From CAZLBC01 sp964557575 (GTDB lineage: Bacteria > Planctomycetota > Phycisphaerae > SM23-33), in assembly GCA_964557575.1 (NCBI GenBank), contig CAZLBC010000001.1:124001-188000 (forward strand): a stretch of 64,000 nucleotides of DNA, given 5' to 3'. Shown here in pieces: positions 43,423-50,648 of the stretch. Numbering within the stretch: position 1 is the stretch's first letter; every line of letters starts with the position of its first letter. The notes below the pieces were generated by a model that was not told the DNA's origin, did no database searches, and saw nothing but the letters and a program-made list of their open reading frames with translations. The position numbers and the translations under genes were made by a program.

Positions 43423-43688
43423 TGCTCGACCTCCGTCTTCACGCCGTCGGCGCGGTTTTCAATGATGATCCTGACGGTCTTGTCGGCGGGCTTTCGTTCG
43501 TCCGTCGAGTTTTGATGCGCGAGGAGCAAGCCCGCGACAACGAAAAAGACGCCCGTCGCGGCGAACAGGAACCGTCCGACCGGTTTCAGTTCCGCTCCCC
43601 GGTTGCACGCGTACGCAATCATGCTGAAACCGACAAACGCCAAAATAACGAGGAACAGCCAGAACAGCGAGGTCAGGATGAAATCCAT
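43419..43688 (-). CDS. Small membrane protein
   Basis: 89 residues with two hydrophobic helices: FILTSLFWLFLVILAFVGFSMIAYA (near residue 3-27) and FLFAATGVFFVVAGLLLA (about 40-58), followed by a polar tail. Inner-membrane topology with both ends on one side is likely. It starts two bases after the preceding gene ends. Function unknown; the compact size and tandem helices recall phage membrane modulators. Confidence 0.65.
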   Translation of the reverse strand: MDFILTSLFWLFLVILAFVGFSMIAYACNRGAELKPVGRFLFAATGVFFVVAGLLLAHQNSTDERKPADKTVRIIIENRADGVKTEVEQ

Positions 43689-43689
43689 G

Positions 43690-44058
43690 TCAACCGTCTT
43701 CCTTTTCCGCGACCGCGTCGATCCCGGGAGTCCGCGCGGCCGTCGTCTCGGCGTCCTGAAAACTCTCGACGATTTGCTTGTACGCGTCGGAGTCCTCGCC
43801 GAGCGTTTCCTTCAACGCGATCATGGCCAGCATCGCGGTCCGCTTGTACTTCTCGGAAGCGATCAACGCGTTCTTCCATCGAAGGAGAAGCAGCAGCGTC
43901 GCCGTGAACGCCATTTCAGGAACCCGGGACGCCAAGCGCAGCCCGGCGATCTCCCGATCCGCTTCCTCGATGATCTCGCAACGTTCGCAAAACGGTTTCC
44001 CGTCCCCGTTCGCGCGCCGCTTGGCGCACTCCAAACAGTCTTTTTCGTCTTTCATCAT
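43690..44058 (-). CDS. Hypothetical protein with N-terminal Cys pairs
   Basis: A 122-residue protein starting MMKDEKDCLECAKRRANGDGKPFCERCE; CxxC pairs at about 8-11 and 24-27 form a zinc-knuckle-like site. A Leu-rich stretch (FTATLLLLLRW) follows. The ATG at 44058 overlaps the stop of the preceding gene. Function unknown. Confidence 0.6.
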   Translation of the reverse strand: MMKDEKDCLECAKRRANGDGKPFCERCEIIEEADREIAGLRLASRVPEMAFTATLLLLLRWKNALIASEKYKRTAMLAMIALKETLGEDSDAYKQIVESFQDAETTAARTPGIDAVAEKEDG

Positions 44059-44333
44059 TCTTCCGCCTTTTCCATCTTGACACTGACCTTGTAGACGAGT
44101 TTCGGCAGTTCGATCGACGGAACAACGGAAAACCCCGCGATCTCGCCGACCATGTTTCGCGCGGCCGGGAGCATCCCCTCCGTCCCCGCCTTGACGGCGG
44201 ATTTGCGCGTAATGTACCGCGTGTTCCCCGTGCGCCAAACGTTCACGCAGTCGCGAACGACCGCGTCGACTTCAACGGGCGTTTTCGCTTCCGCGAGCCG
44301 CTGAATGAAAACATCGTAATCCTTCTTTTCCAT
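44055..44333 (-). CDS. Hypothetical protein
   Basis: 92 residues starting MEKKDYDVFIQRLAEAKTPVEVDAVVRD. Helical first half, then a strand-rich end (KLVYKVSVKMEKAEE). Coupled by ATGA to the next gene. No family recognised. Confidence 0.55.
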   Translation of the reverse strand: MEKKDYDVFIQRLAEAKTPVEVDAVVRDCVNVWRTGNTRYITRKSAVKAGTEGMLPAARNMVGEIAGFSVVPSIELPKLVYKVSVKMEKAEE

Positions 44334-44346
44334 CTTCGAATCCTTT

Positions 44347-44691
44347 TCATAACTCGTACAACGGGGGTTTTCCGAGCCGGACGTTTTCCGACTCGAACAT
44401 GCACACGCAATCCATCGCATGGTCCAGAATCTCGATCTCGCGAGGCGTTCGTCCGGCCTTCAGCCGGTGCAGCACCTCGCATGCCTCGCGACGGAACCGA
44501 AACATGTCGTCCGCTTCACGCGCGTCGCGCTGATGTCGGACGCGATCCCGCGCAAGCTGTTCGTCGGTCTTGTCCGGGTATTTCCCGCAAGCCGGGCACC
44601 GATGAATCCCCGGCCCGATCTCGAAAAAGATCGGCTCGCCGCAGTGAACACAATGCAAATCGGCTCCGTCGTAATCCATTCCAAACGGCAT
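44347..44691 (-). CDS. Zinc-ribbon hypothetical protein
   Basis: 114 residues starting MPFGMDYDGADLHCVHCGEPIFFEIGPGIHRCPACGKYP. CxxC pairs at 14-17 and 31-34 form a zinc ribbon; the remainder is helical with HRLKAGRTPREIEILDHAMDCVC. Possibly nucleic-acid binding. Confidence 0.6.
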   Translation of the reverse strand: MPFGMDYDGADLHCVHCGEPIFFEIGPGIHRCPACGKYPDKTDEQLARDRVRHQRDAREADDMFRFRREACEVLHRLKAGRTPREIEILDHAMDCVCMFESENVRLGKPPLYEL

Positions 44692-44693
44692 TT

Positions 44694-45158
44694 TCAACTT
44701 TCCTCGTCCAGCTCGACGAACAACTCCGCGGGTTTGATCCTCGGGCAATGCCAGCTATCGCAACCGGCTTGCCGCATTACCAAACAACGATCCGGCAGGT
44801 TCGGCACCAAACCCAAAAACAGATAGACGTGTCCATTGAAATCCTTCACCAGCGATAACGGACGCGGCGGGTCTTCCCTCGGTCCTTGAATTTCATGTTC
44901 TTGGACCGGTTCTTCCGCAAGGCACTGAATCCTGCTGCACGACAACTTGCCGTTCGCGAACGCCCACGCGTCGTGCAACATGCAGGGACTCTCGACGAGT
45001 TCTCCGTTGTCGCCGACCGGCCAAGCAAGCAAGTCGCGCTGGCAGCCGGTCTCGTTCTCCAACTCGTCCTCGGACGGGATCGTCTTCGGGAGATCGACCG
45101 AATCGACCCACACGAAGGTTGGTTCAGGACACGAGATAATCTCAACTTTGACTTTCAT
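44694..45158 (-). CDS. Hypothetical protein
   Basis: 154 residues starting MKVKVEIISCPEPTFVWVDSVDL (a longer start at 45197 is possible). Strand-rich, with several Cys and the segment DFNGHVYLFLGLVPNLPDRCLV. No catalytic motif seen. Confidence 0.55.
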   Translation of the reverse strand: MKVKVEIISCPEPTFVWVDSVDLPKTIPSEDELENETGCQRDLLAWPVGDNGELVESPCMLHDAWAFANGKLSCSRIQCLAEEPVQEHEIQGPREDPPRPLSLVKDFNGHVYLFLGLVPNLPDRCLVMRQAGCDSWHCPRIKPAELFVELDEES

Positions 45159-45201
45159 AGCATGCCTTTCGTTTTCAAACGGAATCTCGCTCAACATTCA
45201 T

Positions 45202-45420
45202 TCAGATATTTCCGACTTGGAATCTCGAAACCAGCCGCATCGCCCGCTTCATGTCACCCGTCGTGACCGAGAACGGCACGTGGCCGGGTCGTTTCGGCCC
45301 GTAACAATTCACTTCGCCTTCGGCTCGATCGTAAACCAAGCGACAATCTCCGAGACCGCTGTTGATATGCGGTACCTTGACAATGAGCGTTTTGCCGCTG
45401 ATTTCGTAGTCCAGTCCCAT
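45202..45420 (-). CDS. Small hypothetical protein
   Basis: 72 residues: MGLDYEISGKTLIVKVPHINSG..., strand-rich with a polar C-terminus. Contiguous with its neighbours on the same strand. Function unknown. Confidence 0.55.
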   Translation of the reverse strand: MGLDYEISGKTLIVKVPHINSGLGDCRLVYDRAEGEVNCYGPKRPGHVPFSVTTGDMKRAMRLVSRFQVGNI

Positions 45421-45430
45421 CTTTCGATCC

Positions 45431-45607
45431 TCATCTTGAAGCGTTTGGTTCAGAGTCTTTCATCGACTCGTAGTCCCGCTTCATCTCGTCCATGAATTTC
45501 CATACCGCGTACCGCGGCACTTCAATTCCACGGCCTTTGTGAATGATTTTCAGCGTTCGGACGCCCGCCGGAATATTATCATTCCACTTGAAATTAACGT
45601 CGCACAC
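45431..45607 (-). CDS. Small protein with GTG start, or UGA read-through tail
   Basis: 58 residues beginning at a GTG (MCDVNFKWNDNIPAGVRTLKIIHKG...) and ending at 45431. The frame is the same as that of the gene upstream, whose UGA stop lies 16 bases before the GTG, so it could be a separate small gene or an extension made by stop read-through. The sequence is protein-like with normal codon use. Confidence 0.6.
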   Translation of the reverse strand: MCDVNFKWNDNIPAGVRTLKIIHKGRGIEVPRYAVWKFMDEMKRDYESMKDSEPNASR

Positions 45608-45622
45608 TTCGTACTTCGCCTT

Positions 45623-46129
45623 TCAGCAAAGAACCGACATGTTTCTGATGTCCACGTCGGCGACTTCTTCGTACGCCGGAACGTCGTCCGGTAGAATTTC
45701 GTCAACCCGGTCCGCACGGACCACGAGAAATTTTCGCGGCGGGCGTGTCGAAAAAACGTGAATCACCGCAGGCGGGTACGCCGCGACGATGAAATCATAC
45801 GCCGCCCCGACCCTTCCAGCCGCGCCAAACGCAGACAAGCCCTTGGCAATTACCGTTACGTCGCCGCTGACGAACAGCTTGCCAAAACCGCCCCTCTTGT
45901 ACCCGCTATTCGTGTTGATCCGCATCAACCAGCCATCGCTGGATTCGGATCGGACGATCTTCGGATTCCCCGTCCGCGTCCGGCCGACCGATACGTACGG
46001 CATGTCAGGCGTCCCCTCCCACGGCACGGGAGTATATTTTCTTCCCCGCCCGCGTTCGCCCAGCGGGACTACCAGCATGTCGCCCCACGAAAAGGTTTCT
46101 TTGACCGGTTCGAGGTTGTATCGTCGCAT
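45623..46129 (-). CDS. Hypothetical protein
   Basis: 168 residues starting MRRYNLEPVKETFSWGDMLVVPLGERGRGRKYTP; AAGGG lies nine bases upstream. A start at 46219 with an ATGA overlap would add 30 residues. Strand-rich, with AYPPAVIHVFSTRPPRKFLVVRADRVDEILPDD at the end. Unknown. Confidence 0.55.
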   Translation of the reverse strand: MRRYNLEPVKETFSWGDMLVVPLGERGRGRKYTPVPWEGTPDMPYVSVGRTRTGNPKIVRSESSDGWLMRINTNSGYKRGGFGKLFVSGDVTVIAKGLSAFGAAGRVGAAYDFIVAAYPPAVIHVFSTRPPRKFLVVRADRVDEILPDDVPAYEEVADVDIRNMSVLC

Positions 46130-46215
46130 GTTCGGCCCTTCTGTTTGCAAATCATTAAAAAATCCCCGCCCGGTCCACCTGCAAAAGACCCCGAGTCCTC
46201 GGAATTTTCTTCGGT

Positions 46216-47106
46216 TCACTCATCGTCTTCGCCCTTTCCCAAGTATTTCCGCACGGCCGCCTCGGCGGCTTCCACGGTATTCCATTTCGCTTGTCCGCCG
46301 ATCATCACGTCAACGCCGTCGACCCGCGCGTAGTAGTGCTTGCCTCCGATCCACCGGGTGATCTTGACGTCCGGCTCCGAACCGGGGAAGTCCGTCGCGC
46401 GGACGGGTTCGCCGATTTCGGACAGGCCGACACACCAACCTCCGTTTTGGTTGACGTACACCGGCATTCCCTTCAGGATGATCTTGCGCATCTTCTCGTA
46501 TTTGTTCCGCTTGACCGAGACAAACGCTTCGACCTCGGAAATCCCGCGATTCGCCGCGTAAACGTCGTACAGGAACTCCGACGGGAGCTTCCCGCTTAAA
46601 ACATCGATCACGCCGCGCGGCATGTCCCACGAAGCGTACGCGTCCACGTCCTCCACGGTCGACAGCTTCAGCTTCCACCCGCGGTACGTCGGTTCGGGGA
46701 ACCGCGCGTCGTCTTCGCAGCGGACGAACGTCCATCGTGTTTTCAGTCCGAGCGCGTCTTGCATTACGGTGTTCCTTTCAGCCGTCAAGGACGCGTCGGC
46801 GATTAAAGTCTCGAAAATTTCGACGTTCTTTTCATCGGCTTCGCGCCGAAGAACTTGCCTGCGGAAACGGGAGCACGCGCGGCGAAATCTCCACCGCGTG
46901 AAAAACCCGACTCCGGTCAGGTCCACGGGATTCCGGTCAACCATGACGCTCACGCGCCTTTCAAGATCGAACCGGATTGTGATCGCGGTCGATGCGCCGC
47001 GTTTCAGCGTGTTCGCCATATTGCCGTTTCGCTCGGACTGAGACCACCCTTCGGGTCCGATAGCCATCAGATCGAGGATGTAGCGCAGGATGGCGTCGGC
47101 GGTCAT
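46216..47106 (-). CDS. Hypothetical protein
   Basis: 296 residues starting MTADAILRYILDLMAIGPEGWSQSE. Arg-rich helical middle (RWRFRRACSRFRRQVLRREADEKNVEIFETLIADA), later MPVYVNQNGGWCVGLSEIGEPVRA and ITRWIGGKHYYARVDGVDVMIGGQAKW. The ATG at 47106 has GGAAGG upstream and a CCGATATACCGG element beyond that. Unrecognised. Confidence 0.55.
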   Translation of the reverse strand: MTADAILRYILDLMAIGPEGWSQSERNGNMANTLKRGASTAITIRFDLERRVSVMVDRNPVDLTGVGFFTRWRFRRACSRFRRQVLRREADEKNVEIFETLIADASLTAERNTVMQDALGLKTRWTFVRCEDDARFPEPTYRGWKLKLSTVEDVDAYASWDMPRGVIDVLSGKLPSEFLYDVYAANRGISEVEAFVSVKRNKYEKMRKIILKGMPVYVNQNGGWCVGLSEIGEPVRATDFPGSEPDVKITRWIGGKHYYARVDGVDVMIGGQAKWNTVEAAEAAVRKYLGKGEDDE

Positions 47107-47126
47107 CGCGGTGTTCCCTTCCAACC

Positions 47127-47138
47127 GGTATATCGGAT
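47127..47138 (-). promoter_or_regulatory. CCGATAWA element
   Basis: Minus-strand TCCGATATACCGG about 20 bases upstream of the start at 47106; nearly identical to the copy at 35744. Confidence 0.6.
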
Positions 47139-47169
47139 CGCGAACGGAAATGCTGAAACGAAATTTCAA

Positions 47170-47198
47170 ATAAAAAGCCCGGAGGTTTCCCTCCGGGC
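47170..47198 (-). terminator. Intrinsic terminator
   Basis: Nine-bp stem (GCCCGGAGG with its complement) and TTTTTATTT on the minus strand. It closes the short unit starting at the element at 47336. Confidence 0.85.
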
Positions 47199-47334
47199 CG
47201 ACAACCAAGCTCCCCATGCGAGCTTAGATCGTCTTGAGTTTTCACCGCATTGCTCCATCCTCCGTCGGATTTGACGAGTTCCGGGTCGTCCTGTCTTCCC
47301 CCGGCTACCGGCCGGGTCTTCGCAGCCTTACACC
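47170..47334 (-). ncRNA. Candidate small RNA
   Basis: About 155 nt between a CCGATAATACAGG element (47335-47347) and the terminator at 47170-47198. It contains a GC-rich hairpin (CCCGGCCGGTAGCCGGG). A 30-codon frame (MEQCGENSRRS...) lies inside it but ends within the terminator and is not convincing. Confidence 0.4.
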
Positions 47335-47347
47335 TGTATTATCGGCG
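47335..47347 (-). promoter_or_regulatory. CCGATAWA element upstream of small RNA
   Basis: Minus-strand CGCCGATAATACAGG, with a GATAAT core close to the bacterial -10 consensus. Confidence 0.5.
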
Positions 47348-47503
47348 GGAAAGCCCGGCCGACTTGAACAAAAATCAAAAATTTTCCGGCGGACCGGCGG
47401 GGCTTGTCAATATGACATACTCAAAAAGATCGCGGTCCGTTTTCAACCAAAATAAAAAAATTTTCCGCGCGCGGTGCTGGGGGCATGGGGGAGGGGGGGT
47501 ACC

Positions 47504-47566
47504 GGTATAGAAAACACCCCCCGCTAGTGTCCGGATATAGAAAATCACGGGGGTTTTCTATACCCG
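47504..47566. repeat. TATAGAAAA direct and inverted repeats
   Basis: GGTATAGAAAACACCCCC (about 47504-47521) is nearly repeated at 47534 (GATATAGAAAATCAC) and inverted at 47549-47563 (GGGGGTTTTCTATAC). Together they form a long stem-loop with a 15-bp arm. The flanking DNA is extremely G-rich. Confidence 0.6.
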
Positions 47567-47737
47567 GAGGGGGTGCTGGCAGGACCCTCGGCGAACCCCG
47601 CCCTCCCCCGTGCGCGTACGCGAGGATCGTTTCAGCAGCCTGTGAGAAGCGTTCAGTCCCTGACCCGATGCATGAACCGGACAACAGCCAAGTCGATTTA
47701 GAGGAGCTGGAAACGGGTCGGAGCGATCCGGTCCAAG

Positions 47738-47766
47738 ATAAAACCCCCGGTGGACCGCCGGGGGTT
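47738..47766 (-). terminator. Intrinsic terminator of structured small RNA
   Basis: Minus strand AACCCCCGG...CCGGGGGTT followed by TTATC; ends the RNA initiated near 47827. Confidence 0.75.
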
Positions 47767-47827
47767 CGAGGACCGGCCCTCCGCTTGGAGGACTGGAGGA
47801 CGCCGGGGCGAACCCCGGTTCGTTGAG
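47738..47827 (-). ncRNA. Structured small RNA with UUCG hairpin and CCUCC motifs
   Basis: About 90 nt between a strong sigma-70 promoter and a terminator. In order it holds a CCGGGG-UUCG-CCCCGG hairpin (47803-47818), a CCUCC-loop-GGAGG hairpin (47778-47791) with a further CCUCC just before it, and the terminator hairpin. It has no reading frame. Confidence 0.6.
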
Positions 47828-47833
47828 GACTGA

Positions 47834-47863
47834 ATCATACCCTGCCCGAGTCGCACCTGTCAA
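47834..47863 (-). promoter_or_regulatory. Sigma-70 promoter TTGACA-N18-TATGAT
   Basis: Minus-strand TTGACA (47858-47863) and TATGAT (47834-47839), 18-base spacer. The best housekeeping-type promoter in the window. Confidence 0.75.
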
Positions 47864-47888
47864 CGGGATTTTCCTCGCGCGTACGCGC

Positions 47889-48002
47889 GGCTCACGTTAA
47901 GTGAGCCACGGTAAAACTTTTTCACAACAACATCAATTCTGGCACGGCATGTTCTCTTACGCGCGCGCCCCGCCCGAGCGCGACTAGGACTTAATGTCCT
48001 AG
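47889..48002. repeat. Two palindromes with TTAA centres
   Basis: GGCTCACGTTAAGTGAGCC (47889-47907) and CTAGGACTTAATGTCCTAG (47984-48002) each have 7-bp arms around a 5-base TTAA-containing centre. They may be operators or replication-protein sites. A CGCGCGTACGCGCG palindrome lies just before the first. Confidence 0.55.
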
Positions 48003-48292
48003 TAAGGACTTGATTTTAACTATTTTCGCGTGTCAGCCTCCCCACCTGTCCCTCCCCCTTTAGGGGGGCAGGCGGGGAAGGGAGGCGGCTGAACGCAAAC
48101 AGGGGGACCCCGCGCCAGCCCTCTTTCCAGTCACCCAAGATATACCAGTCACGCCCGCGACGGCGCGCAGCGAGGCTCACAGCAGCTCTCTCACAAGACT
48201 TCTCACCCCGACACGGGTCACCAGTCGGCCAGACCCGAACTCCACGCACAGGGCTTCTATCAGCTTCTCATGAAATCCACAGGAAAGGCGTG
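48003..48292. other. Non-coding interval
   Basis: About 290 bases without a convincing gene. It holds a long pyrimidine-rich/purine-rich imperfect inverted repeat (CCTCCCCACCTGTCCCTCCCCC with GGGGGGCAGGCGGGGAAGGGAGG) at about 48030-48090. The remaining sequence shows nothing further to me. Confidence 0.5.
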
Positions 48293-49204
48293 TCAGTCGT
48301 CTTCGGAAAGGTCCGGTTCGGACAGCAGAATCACGGGGAGGATGTCTTTCAGGCGCGACCAGACGCGCCTTACTTCGGCGTCCGGCCATCCAAGCTCGGC
48401 GGCGACGGCTTTAATGTCCAGTCCGGACCGGCTGGGACGGACGGCTCGACGGCACCACTCTCCGGTCAGGGTTTCCTTGTCCAGACGGATCAGCGCGCCC
48501 GGGCCGAACAACACCCACTCGGTTCCGTAGTCGCGGCAGGTCAGCAGGCTCTCGTCGGAGACCGGCGTGTTGTCCTTGAAGACTGCAAGCGGGTAGACGA
48601 CCGGTTCCTTTTCCAGCGCGTCGCGGTCGCAGACGATCGTACGAACGTCGTCGACGGGATCGTGTTCCACGCGCGCCGGGCCGGACTCGACCTTGATCCG
48701 TTTGCGCTGGAACGTTTGCACAATCGTCTCCGGCGGGTCCAGCAGGAGGTCGAGCAGCTGCTGTTGGTAGAAAGTCAGGTGCAGGTCGACGGCGGCCAAG
48801 CGCGCGTCGGTCGAGGCGTCGGCGACCCGGTTGTCGATCAGGCTGTTGCTCCCCGTGCTGTCCGAGGAGGTCGCCGAGGCGGCGTTGATCGTCTTCCTCC
48901 GGTCCCGGCACTCCGCGCGTTCGCAGTCGGCCGCGTCGTTGCACCAGTTGCGCGCCATCGTGGTGAACCACTTGACGGCGTCGTTCCCTTCGGAAGAGAG
49001 GAGGTCGAGGGCTTCGTGCAGATTGCGATCCGCTTGAAGCCACTCGACCAGCTTGGAATGAATCAGCGAGGTCAGGTCGTCCTTTTGGAGGACGGGCGAG
49101 TTGGCCCGTTTTTCATAGCTTCCGGCGACGCGGCCGAACGGGACGGCGCATCGCGTGATGATTTCCGTGAAGGTCTTGTTCGCCTTGCTGCTGTCGTCCG
49201 CCAT
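48293..49204 (-). CDS. Divergent ECF-type sigma factor-like protein
   Basis: 303 residues. The N-terminal DDLTSLIHSKLVEWLQADRN...AVKWFTTMARNWCNDAADCERAECRDRRKT follows the sigma region 2 pattern (DLxQevfxxL...fxxWLxxiaxNxxxDxxR). The C-terminal LDIKAVAAELGWPDAEVRRVWSRLKDIL follows the region 4 helix-turn-helix pattern. Between them is an extra 100-residue insert. Together with the small region-4 protein at 25661 it may direct phage transcription. Flanked by non-coding DNA on both sides. Call rests on pattern reading, not on alignment. Confidence 0.5.
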   Translation of the reverse strand: MADDSSKANKTFTEIITRCAVPFGRVAGSYEKRANSPVLQKDDLTSLIHSKLVEWLQADRNLHEALDLLSSEGNDAVKWFTTMARNWCNDAADCERAECRDRRKTINAASATSSDSTGSNSLIDNRVADASTDARLAAVDLHLTFYQQQLLDLLLDPPETIVQTFQRKRIKVESGPARVEHDPVDDVRTIVCDRDALEKEPVVYPLAVFKDNTPVSDESLLTCRDYGTEWVLFGPGALIRLDKETLTGEWCRRAVRPSRSGLDIKAVAAELGWPDAEVRRVWSRLKDILPVILLSEPDLSEDD

Positions 49205-49254
49205 TGTGAATGTCTCCCGCGAAATGTCATGCGAGGTCTGCGTTCCGTGTTCTG

Positions 49255-49315
49255 ATCACTGTGTTTTGTGTTTTGTGTTCTGTGTTCTGTGCGCTGTGCG
49301 CTGTGGCCTTGGCCG
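49255..49315. repeat. Degenerate TGTGTTCTGTG-type short tandem repeat
   Basis: TGTGTTTTGTGTTTTGTGTTCTGTGTTCTGTGCGCTGTGCGCTGTGG: imperfect 7-8-base direct repeats upstream of the sigma-like gene. No reading frame is expected. Confidence 0.6.
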
Positions 49316-49513
49316 ATTGAAATTCTCCGAGTCGCCAGTACGCGCGGCAAGGAAAATCAAGGAATATTTGCAAATTATTTTCCGGGGAGTTCCCGAACGC
49401 AAAAGTTCTCATTCCATACCTTTGAAATAGGGCAATACCGGAAAAGCATAGAACAAGAACTTTTGGAAACCGCCGAGAATTTCGTGAAAACGGAACGAAT
49501 TTTCGCGCGCAGC

Positions 49514-50010
49514 CCTGAGCTTTTGGGGGTTGGACGTTTTACAAACGTCTGTTGGTTTTTGGGTAGTCTTCCATGTTTCCTTGAGCTTTTGGGGGTTGGA
49601 CGTTTTACAAACGTCTGTTGGTTTTTGGGGGTTGGACGTTTTACAAACGTCTGTTGGTTTTTGGGGGTTGGACGTTTTACAAACGTCTGTTGGTTTTTGG
49701 GGGTTGGACGTTTTACAAACGTCTGTTGGTTTTTGGGGGTTGGACGTTTNNNNNNNNNNNNNNNNNNNNNNNNNNNNNNNNNNNNNNNNNNNNNNNNNNN
49801 NNNNNNNNNNNNNNNNNNNNNNNNNNNNNNNNNNNNNNNNNNNNNNNNNTTTTGGGGGTTGGACGTTTTACAAACGTGAGTGGTTTTCATAAACGTCTTC
49901 CGTGTTTCCTTGAGCTTTTGGGGGTTGGACGTTTTACAAACGTGAGCGGGTTATTTACAAACGCAGGTGGTTTTCACAAACGTTAGCGAGGTTGGACGTT
50001 TTTACAATCG
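49514..50010. repeat. Iteron-like 36-bp tandem repeats, each with an inverted repeat, around an assembly gap
   Basis: A 36-base unit (TTTTGGGGGTTGGACGTTTT followed by ACAAACGTCTGTTGGT) is repeated at least five times in tandem from about 49585 to 49749, with other copies at 49521, 49850, 49917 and 49985. Each unit has GACGTTT-TAC-AAACGTC, a 7-bp palindrome, next to a G-run. Copies beyond the gap have a changed right arm (AAACGTG). A second-order element (CCTTGAGCTTTTGGGGG) precedes three of the blocks. There are no spacers, so it is not CRISPR. Replication origin, terminal or binding-site array are the alternatives. Confidence 0.85.
49750..49849. other. Assembly gap (100 N)
   Basis: A run of exactly 100 N inside the tandem repeats, typical of scaffolding filler. 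True length unknown; the repeats probably collapsed. Confidence 0.98.
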
Positions 50011-50031
50011 TGAGTTGCGTAGACGCCGTCT

Positions 50032-50472
50032 TCACTGAAAGTCCCGATGCTCGTTGCCGTCTCCCGGATTCATCGGCCGTCCCGCGGTCACGTCGAGCGG
50101 CGTCCGTATCTCCGGCGGCGAGGTTCCGAAGAAATCCGTGATGTCTTTCAACCGGTAGCGTTCCGGAATCATGAACCGTACCTGAAACGTGACGGTGGCA
50201 GGCTCTCCGGCGTACTCTTGAACATGTTCGATGGTAAACCCGACGTCCCGGTACGGCTGCGGAGGAAGGCGCGTGTAGCCGTCGCGGGCGACGATGTACA
50301 GCGACCGTTCCTCGATCGGGACGCGGCACCACTCCTTGTACGTCTTTTCGTAGGTTTCCAACGGGATCGACGCGCTGGCGAGAACGTTGTGCGACGTCAC
50401 GGCGGCGTCAACGTTGAAGATCGTTGGCTGATCGTATTCGGATTTCCGCGCGAATATCCAGTATATGCTCAC
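50032..50472 (-). CDS. Small protein with GRPMNPGD tail
   Basis: 146 residues from a GTG start overlapping the upstream stop (GTGA). MSIYWIFARKSEYDQPTIFN..., strand-rich, followed by TFQVRFMIPERYRLKDITDFF. It ends TPLDVTAGRPMNPGDGNEH, one of the GxPxNPxD tails shared by several genes to 62.7 kb. Function unknown. Confidence 0.6.
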   Translation of the reverse strand: MSIYWIFARKSEYDQPTIFNVDAAVTSHNVLASASIPLETYEKTYKEWCRVPIEERSLYIVARDGYTRLPPQPYRDVGFTIEHVQEYAGEPATVTFQVRFMIPERYRLKDITDFFGTSPPEIRTPLDVTAGRPMNPGDGNEHRDFQ

Positions 50473-50648
50473 GTCCGGCGCGCCTTCTTTCCGTTGCGCG
50501 GCCCCGTTGTAGAGTTGTCTTCACGCGGCGTCGCGCTTCCCGCTCGACAGTCGCGGCACCGGGTGATCCATTCTTCCGTGTCGGACGCCCAATAGCTTTC
50601 CGTGTCCCGCGATCCGCAAAACAAACATCGTTCCGATTCCGTGTTCAT
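50469..50648 (-). CDS. Small zinc-ribbon protein
   Basis: 59 residues: MNTESERCLFCGSRDTESYWASDTEEWITRCRDCRAGSA... with CxxC pairs at 8-11 and 31-34. Start at 50648 overlaps the upstream stop (ATGA). Possibly a nucleic-acid binding regulator. Confidence 0.65.
   Translation of the reverse strand: MNTESERCLFCGSRDTESYWASDTEEWITRCRDCRAGSATPREDNSTTGPRNGKKARRT

Noticed and set aside
47421..47684. Frames of 87 and 113 codons in the G-rich non-coding stretch
   Set aside because: Low-complexity Pro/Gly translations that cross inverted repeats; no ribosome binding site.
47738..47870. tRNA gene in the hairpin-rich region
   Set aside because: A TTCGAG stretch resembles a T loop but stems and anticodon arm cannot be completed; promoter and terminator hairpins fit a small RNA.
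49514..50010. CRISPR array reading of the 36-bp tandem repeats
   Set aside because: Units abut with no unique spacers; palindromic iteron-like structure explains the periodicity better.
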